From positions 1 to 11,397 of the forward strand of contig WOZB01000270.1 of the NCBI GenBank assembly GCA_011620445.1: a stretch of DNA of 11,397 bases. The letters are read 5' to 3'. The position numbers and the translations under genes are program-made. Shown here piece after piece: positions 5,562 to 11,397 of the stretch (within the stretch, counting starts at the first letter, position 1; each line of letters begins with the position of its first letter). The DNA comes from Anaerolineaceae bacterium (GTDB lineage: Bacteria > Chloroflexota > Anaerolineae > Anaerolineales > Anaerolineaceae). The notes under the pieces were generated by a model, which saw only the letters and a list, made by a program, of their open reading frames with translations, had not been told where the DNA came from and ran no database searches.

Positions 5562-6908
5562 ATGAGCACTCCCAGCGTTCTGAATGAACGTTATCAGTTG
5601 TTGGAATCCCTTGGCAACGGCGGCATGGCCCTGGTCTATAAGGCCAAGGACCTGATGCTTGAACGCAATGTAGCAGTCAAACTTTTGCGTGAAGACTATT
5701 CCAAGGATTTGGCATTTCGCGAACGTTTCCGCCAGGAAGCCCGGGCTGCGGCTAACCTGACCCATCCTAACATTGTTACCGTTCACGACTTTGGCCTTGA
5801 TCAGGGCCATTTGTTCATCGTGATGGAATTCGTACCGGGTGATGACCTCAAGAGCCTCATCCGCCAGAAGGGGCAATTCAGCGTGCAGGAATCACTGGAG
5901 TTGATCATCCAGGCCTGCCAGGGGGTTGGCTATGCCCATAGAGCTGGCCTGGTGCACTGTGACATCAAACCCCACAACATGCTGGTGACCCCTGAAGGCC
6001 GCCTGAAGGTCACGGATTTTGGCATTGCCCGCGCCCTGGCAAGCATTGACCCGCAAGAGCGCAGTGATGTCGTTTGGGGCTCTCCCCACTACTTCTCACC
6101 AGAACAAGCCGCGGGTTTTCCGCCTTCTCCAGCATCTGACGTGTATTCCTTGGGTGTCATTCTCTATGAGCTCCTAACCGGTAATTTGCCATTTACGGCC
6201 AAAGATTCTGCTGACCTTGCGCGTATGCATAGGGAGGCAATCCCGCATCCACCGCGTCTGAGCAACCTTCAGATCCCCCAGGCGCTTGATGACCTGGTGA
6301 TGAAAGTGCTGGCTAAAGAACCCAGCTCGCGCTACCGCACAGCAGACCAAATGGGGCGGGTTCTGCAGAATTTGTATGAATCCAACCCTACTCTTCGGCG
6401 CACAAATTCCTACCTGACTCAAGGCTACAACGTTATGGCCGGACGATCGGTACCAGTTTACATGCCTGGCGGCATGACCGGGGAAGACCTCGAACTGAGC
6501 TCTCAAGAGCAGGCACAGGAAGCCCTTGAAGCTGCACAGCAAGACCCCATCGGGCCAGAGGCAGGTGAAATTGAAGATGCCCGTGCCAGTCAGCCAGCCC
6601 AGGTGAAGTTACCCACGTCTGGCCAAACCATTCCTGAAGCCTTAAAAGCTGCCTCAAGTAAACTTGAAGAACCCGTTTTCACTCCCCAGCAACCGGTTTC
6701 AACACCTATTTTGGCAGGCACCGAAACCCAAAAACCCCTTAGCCCGGTCGCGTTGGCGGCGCAAAAAACGTTATCCCAGGCGGATCTTGACCTTCCCCTG
6801 CCCAAGCCAGTAGATTGGCTTACCTGGTTATTAGGCCTGGCTGCCATTGTGCTCTTATTGGGCTTAATCCCATTTTGGACCTACATTTATTGGGTCTTAC
6901 AAGGATGA
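5562..6908 (+). CDS. Membrane-anchored Ser/Thr protein kinase (PknB/PrkC family catalytic domain, no sensor domain)
   Basis: This is a Hanks-type Ser/Thr kinase of 448 residues that would phosphorylate cytoplasmic proteins from the inner face of the membrane. The kinase domain spans about residues 11-270. It has the Gly-rich loop LGNGGMALVY (17-26), VAVK with Lys40, helix-C Glu59, catalytic loop HCDIKPHN (132-139, Asp134), DFG (152-154), a GSPHYFSPE activation segment (173-181) and SDVYSLGVILYELLTG (192-207). The HRD Arg is Cys133. A linker rich in Gln, Pro, Glu and Ala (about 280-417) leads to one hydrophobic segment (419-443), then only a few residues. PASTA or other extracellular domains, usual in PrkC/PknB, are absent. 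I chose ATG 5562 over a TTG at 5478 because the kinase fold starts right after it and a -10 box precedes it. The stop overlaps the upstream ATG of rpe. No PP2C phosphatase gene is adjacent. Confidence 0.93.
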   Translation: MSTPSVLNERYQLLESLGNGGMALVYKAKDLMLERNVAVKLLREDYSKDLAFRERFRQEARAAANLTHPNIVTVHDFGLDQGHLFIVMEFVPGDDLKSLIRQKGQFSVQESLELIIQACQGVGYAHRAGLVHCDIKPHNMLVTPEGRLKVTDFGIARALASIDPQERSDVVWGSPHYFSPEQAAGFPPSPASDVYSLGVILYELLTGNLPFTAKDSADLARMHREAIPHPPRLSNLQIPQALDDLVMKVLAKEPSSRYRTADQMGRVLQNLYESNPTLRRTNSYLTQGYNVMAGRSVPVYMPGGMTGEDLELSSQEQAQEALEAAQQDPIGPEAGEIEDARASQPAQVKLPTSGQTIPEALKAASSKLEEPVFTPQQPVSTPILAGTETQKPLSPVALAAQKTLSQADLDLPLPKPVDWLTWLLGLAAIVLLLGLIPFWTYIYWVLQG

Positions 6909-6910
6909 GC

Positions 6911-7570
6911 ATGGAAACGCTAATCTCGCCATCCATACTTTCAGCGGATTTACGCTATCTTGAAGGCCAAATCAGGGCTTGCGAAGAGGGCGGTGCCGAT
7001 GCCATTCATATTGATGTGATGGATGGCCGCTTCGTCCCGCTGATTACCTTTGGCCAGGCCATCGTGAAAGCTTGCAGGCAAATTACCAGCCTTCCCCTGG
7101 ACTGCCACCTGATGATAGTCGAACCTGAAAAACAGCTTGAGGAATTCGCGAAAGCTGGTGCGGATCTCATAACCGTGCATTGGGAGACCTGCCCGCATAT
7201 CCACCGCACGCTGCAAACGATTCGCTCTTTAGGTTTACAGGCTGGGCTGACATTCAACCCTGCCACACCAGTCGATGGGTTGGAATATCTTGGTGATCTC
7301 GTGGATTTGGTTTTGATTATGTCCGTGAATCCCGGCTTTGGCGGACAGGCATTCATCCCTTCCACCATTACAAAAATTGAAAAGACATCTGCTCTGCTTA
7401 AGAAAATCGGCAGCCCGGCCATCATCCAGGTGGATGGCGGCATCGAAGCCGCAACGGTTCGCTCCGTTTATGATGCAGGCGCGCGCAACATGGTAGCTGG
7501 AACATCTATCTTCAAGCATCCTGAGGGTATTCAGGCTGGTATCCACACCTTGCGTGAAAAACTTAAATAA
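6911..7570 (+). CDS. rpe: Ribulose-phosphate 3-epimerase
   Basis: Rpe interconverts D-ribulose 5-phosphate and D-xylulose 5-phosphate in the pentose phosphate pathway. It is a cytoplasmic metal-dependent TIM barrel. The 219-residue product has all expected landmarks: SPSILSADL (residues 6-14), HIDVMDGRFVP with metal ligand His33 and catalytic Asp35, CHLM with His66, GLTFNPATP, MSVNPGFGGQ (137-146), VDGGI with catalytic Asp175 (174-178) and phosphate-binding AGTSIF. An ATG at 6905 overlaps the kinase stop as ATGA. AAGGA sits five to six bases before ATG 6911, which also gives the more family-like N-terminus METLISPSIL, so I chose 6911. It is co-transcribed with the kinase, an association also found in Firmicutes, where rsgA lies between them; rsgA is missing here. 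It ends at the hairpin shared with rpmB. Confidence 0.96.
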   Translation: METLISPSILSADLRYLEGQIRACEEGGADAIHIDVMDGRFVPLITFGQAIVKACRQITSLPLDCHLMIVEPEKQLEEFAKAGADLITVHWETCPHIHRTLQTIRSLGLQAGLTFNPATPVDGLEYLGDLVDLVLIMSVNPGFGGQAFIPSTITKIEKTSALLKKIGSPAIIQVDGGIEAATVRSVYDAGARNMVAGTSIFKHPEGIQAGIHTLREKLK

Positions 7571-7591
7571 AAAAGCCGCAATAGCGGCTTT
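7565..7591 (-). terminator. Intrinsic terminator shared by convergent rpmB and rpe
   Basis: There is a perfect 8-bp stem, AAAGCCGC / GCGGCTTT (7572-7579 and 7584-7591), with a 4-nt loop. Read on the minus strand it is followed by TTTTTTATTT, a strong terminator for rpmB. Read on the plus strand the tail is weaker (TTTAATT), but the hairpin can also end rpe transcription, since it begins two bases past the rpe stop. Confidence 0.85.
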
Positions 7592-7616
7592 AATTGCAAG
7601 TAGAAAAGGATTACGA

Positions 7617-7802
7617 TTAGTTGAACGCTTTGGTTAAAGTCTTTATGCAGCGCGCACAGAGAACTTTGCGTACCATCTTGCCGTTTTCCAGAACGCTGAT
7701 CCGCTGCAGGTTAGGGCGGAATTCACGACGGGTAGCGACAAGAGAGTGGCTGCGGTTATGACCGAAGGTTGTAGTCTTACCACAATGAGCACATTTAGCC
7801 AT
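7617..7802 (-). CDS. rpmB: Large ribosomal subunit protein bL28, zinc-binding form
   Basis: bL28 is a small basic protein of the 50S subunit. The 61-residue product opens with MAKCAHCGKTTTFGHNRSHS, the classic L28 start, and contains RREFRPNLQRI and the C-terminal VLCARCIKTL. Two CxxC pairs (Cys4/Cys7 and Cys49/Cys52) form the zinc ribbon of C+ type L28. AAAGGA lies eight bases upstream of ATG 7802. The gene is transcribed opposite to its neighbours, converging on rpe and diverging from the Asp23-family gene. I recall the same rpmB-yloU divergence from Bacillus subtilis. Confidence 0.97.
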   Translation of the reverse strand: MAKCAHCGKTTTFGHNRSHSLVATRREFRPNLQRISVLENGKMVRKVLCARCIKTLTKAFN

Positions 7803-7821
7803 CTCGATATCCTTTCAATGC

Positions 7822-7827
7822 ATTATA
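7822..7827 (-). promoter_or_regulatory. -10 box of rpmB promoter
   Basis: TATAAT reads on the minus strand 20 bp before the rpmB ATG, placing the transcript start near the ribosome-binding AAAGGA. It lies inside a self-complementary ATTATAAT (7822-7829), so the same bases form a -10 on the plus strand too. No clear -35 is seen. Confidence 0.45.
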
Positions 7828-7864
7828 ATTTCAGGCGCGTTTTTTTCTTACTCGCGCGAAGGCT

Positions 7865-7870
7865 TATAAT
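7865..7870 (+). promoter_or_regulatory. -10 box of the Asp23-family/fakA promoter
   Basis: A perfect TATAAT lies 50 bp before the Asp23-family start, giving a leader of about 43 nt. GAAAGG is placed eight bases before the ATG. No convincing -35 at 16-18 bp (the bases there are T-rich, 7841-7847). Confidence 0.5.
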
Positions 7871-7920
7871 AACACAATCTTTTGAATGAAGCAAGAATTA
7901 AAAGCTGAAAGGTTTGCCTT

Positions 7921-8277
7921 ATGACAAATCAGGAAACTGAACTAGGAAAAATTTATATTCTGCCCAGAGCTATCCGCACTGTTGCCAGGGATGCTGCACT
8001 GCAGTCTTACGGTGTAATCGGCATGGCACCGGCCAATCTGGGTGAAGCTATTAATAAGATGTTCTGCAAAAGTGCTGAATATGGCATCCTTGTGAAATCT
8101 GATCCGGATGGATTTGAGCTAACCCTCAACCTGGTGATTGAATACGGCTTGCGGATACGCTCCGTCACCGATTCAGTTGCTGAAACGGTTGCTTACCATG
8201 TTCAGAAGGTAATGGGTATTCCAGTTAAACGAGTCAATGTACATGTGCGCGGATTGCGCATCAGTAATCCTGATTGA
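7921..8277 (+). CDS. Asp23/Gls24 family protein (YloU-like, DUF322)
   Basis: The 118-residue cytoplasmic product resembles the Asp23/Gls24 (DUF322) family: an N-terminal region with the family-like YILPRAIRTVARDAALQSYGVIGM (about residues 12-35), a central strand pair (FELTLNLVIEYGLRI) and the C-terminal VAYHVQKVMGIPVKRVNVHVRGL. The family is linked to envelope stress and alkaline tolerance in Firmicutes. Its molecular role is unclear, though S. aureus Asp23 is tethered near the membrane. No membrane segment or signal peptide is seen. It lies 16 nt upstream of the FakA-like gene, the same pairing as B. subtilis yloU-yloV, so the two are probably co-transcribed. GAAAGG supports ATG 7921. Family assignment is firm; a specific function is not. 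Confidence 0.88.
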   Translation: MTNQETELGKIYILPRAIRTVARDAALQSYGVIGMAPANLGEAINKMFCKSAEYGILVKSDPDGFELTLNLVIEYGLRIRSVTDSVAETVAYHVQKVMGIPVKRVNVHVRGLRISNPD

Positions 8278-8293
8278 CGCATTCTGAGGCTAT

Positions 8294-9970
8294 ATGACCA
8301 AAAAGAAAAATACAGCACCTGAAGAGATTCGCCATGCCATCCTGGGTTCGCCTGTTGATGGCATGGGTTTGCTCTCTTTATTTGACGCAGGGCTTACCTG
8401 GCTGCAGGCCAACCAGGCTTACGTAAATTCCCTGAATGTTTTCCCCGTTCCTGATGGGGACACAGGCACTAACATGGTTCTCACCATGCAGGCTGCCCTG
8501 CGTGAAGCCGAAGCTACTGGCACCGAGAATGTCGGTGAAATGGCCAAGGCCCTGGCCCAGGGGGCGTTGATGGGTGCCAGGGGCAACTCCGGCGTTATTC
8601 TCTCGCAGATCTGGCGAGGTTTTTCACGCTCACTCGACAGTTTGCCAACCATGGATACAGCCTTGCTGCTTAAAGGGCTCACGGAAGCGCGCGACACAGC
8701 TTATAAAGGGGTCGTAAAACCTGTTGAAGGTACCATTCTGACCGTCATCAAGGATATCGCCACCTCTGCGAATGCCTCGTACGAACGCGGATCAAAATTG
8801 AATGAAATGCTCAGCGAAATCGTGGAAGCGGCACAGGAAAGCGTCAAACGCACACCTGAACTGCTGCCTATTCTCAAACAAGCAGGTGTAGTCGATTCCG
8901 GCGGCATGGGTCTGGCCTTTATTTTTGAAGGCATGGACCGCTTCGCACGGGGAGAAACACTCGAGATCAGTGAAAATCTGCTTAAGCCTTTGGCCGAGTT
9001 TGACATGGAACACACCCTGGGAGAAGTTGAAGAAGGCCAGGATTATGAGGTTGTTCTGGATTTCACTCCCAAGTCTGGTTTTGACCTGCAGGAATACTAC
9101 AATGGCCTGGAGCCCATCGGCACAAGCATCCAGGTAGGTGAGGGAGATGGCATCTACCGCATGCACATCCATACCGAGCTTGCCAAGCGCTTTGAACCCA
9201 TTGTCTACACTGAGGGTTTGGGTGTGGTCAAAAAAGTGATGATGGAAAACCTGCGCGAGCAGATGAACGGGAACGCTGCCCCCGAAGAATTAAAGCTGAC
9301 TACTGTTGAAAAAGGACAGACGGGCGTGGTAGTGGTTTCACCTGGGGATGGTCTGTCCAAAATTTATGCCAGCCTGGGTGCAAATGCGCTTATCAAGGGT
9401 GGCCAGACCATGAACCCGAGCGTTAAAGATATTCTGGCGGCTATCGAGAGCCTGCCAACTGATAATGTCATCGTCCTCCCAAACAACAGGAACGTAATTC
9501 TCGCGGCTGAAAATGCAGCTAAGGCCACTTCCAAAAAAGTTGCCGTACTACGTTCACGTAATGCTCCCCAAGGTTTTGCTGCGCTATTGCGCTTGATGCC
9601 GGATAGTTCAATCGATGAAAACCTGAGTTCGATGAATGAAGCCATCCAAGAAGTGCATACTGGGGAAATCACGACTGCCAGCCGCAGTGTGGAAATCGAA
9701 GGTGTTCAGGTTCAAAAGCACCAGGTAATTGCGCTTTTTGATGGCAAACTGGTCGCTTCTGCCCCTAGTATTGAAGAGGCCTGCCAGATCCTTTTCGAGA
9801 AAACCAAGGTAGAACAATATGAAAGTATCACCTTGTTCTACGGTCAAGATATGCCTCTGGCGAGGGTAAACGAGATCGCGGATGACCTGAAGGCCAAATA
9901 CCCCAGCCACTCGATTGAAGTTCACTCGGGTGGTCAGCCGCACTACCAGCTGATTATCGCTTTTGAATAA
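8294..9970 (+). CDS. fakA: DAK2-domain fatty acid kinase FakA-like protein (YloV family)
   Basis: FakA is the ATP-binding subunit that phosphorylates fatty acids held by a FakB (DegV) partner, feeding acyl-phosphate into phospholipid synthesis. The 558-residue product has the usual size and layout. An N-terminal DhaL/DAK2 kinase domain (about 24-220) contains the metal-ATP motif NVFPVPDGDTGTNM (Asp54, Asp56), GARGNSG (94-100) and DSGGMG (201-206). A middle domain (about 248-320) holds MHIHTE (His291, His293). A C-terminal DegV-like region ends LFYGQDMPLARVNE...VHSGGQPHYQ. The middle domain has YEVVLDF where Firmicutes FakA has a Cys-containing YCTEF, so a metal-ligand Cys appears absent. TGAGG four bases before ATG 8294 supports the start. 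No fakB is in the window, so acyl kinase function is inferred. It ends at the terminator at 9987. Confidence 0.9.
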   Translation: MTKKKNTAPEEIRHAILGSPVDGMGLLSLFDAGLTWLQANQAYVNSLNVFPVPDGDTGTNMVLTMQAALREAEATGTENVGEMAKALAQGALMGARGNSGVILSQIWRGFSRSLDSLPTMDTALLLKGLTEARDTAYKGVVKPVEGTILTVIKDIATSANASYERGSKLNEMLSEIVEAAQESVKRTPELLPILKQAGVVDSGGMGLAFIFEGMDRFARGETLEISENLLKPLAEFDMEHTLGEVEEGQDYEVVLDFTPKSGFDLQEYYNGLEPIGTSIQVGEGDGIYRMHIHTELAKRFEPIVYTEGLGVVKKVMMENLREQMNGNAAPEELKLTTVEKGQTGVVVVSPGDGLSKIYASLGANALIKGGQTMNPSVKDILAAIESLPTDNVIVLPNNRNVILAAENAAKATSKKVAVLRSRNAPQGFAALLRLMPDSSIDENLSSMNEAIQEVHTGEITTASRSVEIEGVQVQKHQVIALFDGKLVASAPSIEEACQILFEKTKVEQYESITLFYGQDMPLARVNEIADDLKAKYPSHSIEVHSGGQPHYQLIIAFE

Positions 9971-9986
9971 TCAATCTTCTTCCAGG

Positions 9987-10016
9987 AAGGCAGCCAGGTG
10001 GCTGCCTTTTTTTATT
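9987..10016 (+). terminator. Rho-independent terminator after fakA
   Basis: AAGGCAGCC and GGCTGCCTT (9987-9995 and 10000-10008) form a perfect 9-bp stem with a 4-nt AGGT loop, followed by a run of seven T and TATT. It begins 16 nt after the fakA stop, so recG should depend mainly on its own promoter. Confidence 0.93.
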
Positions 10017-10045
10017 CACTTCAAAGGTGGGCTTGCTTTTGCGAT

Positions 10046-10051
10046 TATGAT
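10046..10051 (+). promoter_or_regulatory. Possible -10 box of recG
   Basis: TATGAT lies 15 bp before the recG ATG, just after the fakA terminator. The predicted transcript would have a leader of roughly 9 nt and no Shine-Dalgarno sequence precedes the ATG (GACCTGAAAATA), so translation could be near-leaderless. No good -35 is visible. Confidence 0.35.
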
Positions 10052-10066
10052 TAAGACCTGAAAATA

Positions 10067-11397
10067 ATGGAAACTTACCGCGATCGCTTCATCAAAATGC
10101 TGCGTTTTGAAGCCAGGCAAGGCTATGAAAACAAGGCGGTTACAGGCGGTTTGGACCACCTCAACCAGACCTGGCCGACCGAAGCCCGGCTGGCTGGCTT
10201 GCCTGAGGCAACGGTGGCGCAGGTGAGCGAATTGCTTGTGAAATATCCGAATTACGACCTGCTGCATCGCCGCGATGCCATAATGAGCATCCTGAGGCTC
10301 TTGGGGGAAGAAGTACGCACCTTGCCCGCACTAAAGGCATTAGCCCCGGCGACACAATCAGAAATAAAAACTGCAAAACAGCCAGTTTCTGAACGCAATT
10401 CTCGTGCACGCAGGCAGGAACAGCCCCAACCTGAAGCTCAAGCAAAGGCGCCCAGCGCTGGAGCCTCTCCAAGGCGCAGCTCTAAACAATCGCGCACAGA
10501 TTTCGTCCCCAGCCAGGCCGACCCGATTGGCCTGAACGCTCCGGCAACAGTCATCCGTGGCATCGGAGAAAAGCAAGGCAAAGCCCTGCAGAAATTGGGT
10601 GTGAGGCGCATTAAGGACCTGATTTATCTCTTCCCGCGGCGCTATGACGACTACTCCAAGCTCAAACCGATCGCCCATCTCTTCTTTGGTGAAGAAGTCA
10701 CCATCGTTGCCGAGGTGCAATCTGCTAAATTGTTCAGCACTAAAAGTGGCCGCAAACTGCTTGAGGCGGTCGTTAGCGACCCGACTGGCAGCTTGCGACT
10801 TTTGTGGTTCAACCAGGAGTGGCATTTGCGCTATCTGAAACCGGGAACGATGATCTCCATCTCTGGCAGGGTGGAATCCTACATGGGGCGCCTGGTCATC
10901 ATGCAACCGGATTACGAGCCCATCGACCAGCAGCAGCTACACACCAACCGTATCGTGCCGGTTTACCCGCTGACTGCTACAATCTCGCAAAAATGGCTGC
11001 GTAAAACGGTTTTCAATACCCTTGAGTACTGGGTGCCCAAGGTGCCTGAATTCTTACCGAATTCCGTCCTCGACCAGGGCGACCTGATCCGGCTGGATGA
11101 AGCCCTTCGGCAGGTACATTTCCCCGACAGCCAGGATTTGCTCAAGACTGCCCAGCATCGATTGGCTTTTGATGAAATTTTCCTGCTGCAGCTGGGTGTA
11201 CTCCGACAAAAGAAAGATTGGCAGCAGCTCTCCGGCGCGGCGCACACGGTTAACGATGCTTGGCTGAATGAACGGGTGAAGGCACTGCCGTTTCCGCTTA
11301 CCAGGGCGCAGCATGCTGCAGTCAGCGACCTGCGGGCGGATTTGGCGCGCAATCGCCCCATGAACCGATTACTGCAAGGGGACGTCGGCTCTGGTAA
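10067..11397 (+). CDS. recG: ATP-dependent DNA helicase RecG, 3' end beyond window
   Basis: RecG is a monomeric superfamily 2 helicase that regresses stalled replication forks and processes branched DNA. 443 full codons are present. An N-terminal extension of about 160 residues comes first: a predicted helical part (1-85, METYRDRFIKMLRFEARQGY at its start), then a low-complexity linker rich in Ala, Gln, Pro, Arg and Ser (about 93-150). The canonical body starts with a helix-hairpin-helix-like IRGIGEKQGKALQKLGV (163-179) and LIYLFPRRYDDYS. The wedge OB fold follows (about 205-285), then RIVPVYPLT, LTRAQHAAV and Walker A GDVGSGK at the very edge. Helicase motifs Ia-VI lie outside. An extension of this kind recalls longer RecG proteins such as that of Thermotoga; B. 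subtilis and E. coli RecG lack it. ATG 10067 is the first in-frame ATG after the terminator. Confidence 0.94.
   Translation, partial: METYRDRFIKMLRFEARQGYENKAVTGGLDHLNQTWPTEARLAGLPEATVAQVSELLVKYPNYDLLHRRDAIMSILRLLGEEVRTLPALKALAPATQSEIKTAKQPVSERNSRARRQEQPQPEAQAKAPSAGASPRRSSKQSRTDFVPSQADPIGLNAPATVIRGIGEKQGKALQKLGVRRIKDLIYLFPRRYDDYSKLKPIAHLFFGEEVTIVAEVQSAKLFSTKSGRKLLEAVVSDPTGSLRLLWFNQEWHLRYLKPGTMISISGRVESYMGRLVIMQPDYEPIDQQQLHTNRIVPVYPLTATISQKWLRKTVFNTLEYWVPKVPEFLPNSVLDQGDLIRLDEALRQVHFPDSQDLLKTAQHRLAFDEIFLLQLGVLRQKKDWQQLSGAAHTVNDAWLNERVKALPFPLTRAQHAAVSDLRADLARNRPMNRLLQGDVGSG

Noticed and set aside
10358..10906. 182-codon minus-strand frame inside recG
   Set aside because: It is antisense to the RecG wedge domain and has no recognisable content.
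1..11397. A new defence, mobile or biosynthetic system
   Set aside because: Every long gene is a recognisable housekeeping family in a known type of order; nothing supports an accessory island.

Overview
The window looks like ordinary chromosomal core DNA from a member of the Chloroflexota, most probably class Anaerolineae. That assignment is an inference from protein character, moderate GC and gene order, with no database search behind it. It holds the ends of two gene blocks that diverge from a 529-bp intergenic region at about 5033-5561.

Left block, minus strand: a dcw-type cell-wall and division cluster in the order mraZ, rsmH, ftsL-like, class B penicillin-binding protein (ftsI-like), murF. 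The genes are packed with ATGA overlaps or gaps of at most 16 nt, so they are probably one transcript. It would start at a good promoter (-10 TATAAT at 5119-5124) followed directly by three perfect tandem 10-bp repeats at 5085-5114 that match the AAAGTGT-type MraZ box. murE is absent from its usual place between ftsI and murF. murF runs off the left edge and carries an apparent single-base deletion in a C run (G676-679 on the plus strand) that splits it into two frames.

Right block, plus strand except rpmB: a membrane-anchored Ser/Thr protein kinase, rpe, then (minus strand) rpmB, then an Asp23/YloU-family gene, a FakA/YloV-like DAK2 protein, and recG truncated by the right edge. This resembles the Firmicutes block prkC-rsgA-rpe-thiN-rpmB-yloU-yloV-recG, with prpC, rsgA, thiN and sda genes missing. 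Kinase and rpe overlap. rpe and rpmB converge on a shared hairpin terminator. yloU and fakA form a two-gene unit that ends in a strong terminator before recG.

Functionally, the left block makes and controls septal peptidoglycan. The kinase points away from it and shares its regulatory region, which suggests coupling of phospho-signalling to wall growth. The remaining genes cover pentose phosphate metabolism, a ribosomal protein, lipid or envelope homeostasis and replication-fork repair. I found no tRNA, rRNA, CRISPR array, transposon, phage gene or defence system, and no convincing undescribed system. The most useful observations are the MraZ operator, the murF frameshift, the apparently leaderless kinase gene behind a triple 15-bp repeat, the kinase's non-RD catalytic loop with no sensor domain, and the divergent arrangement of the two blocks.
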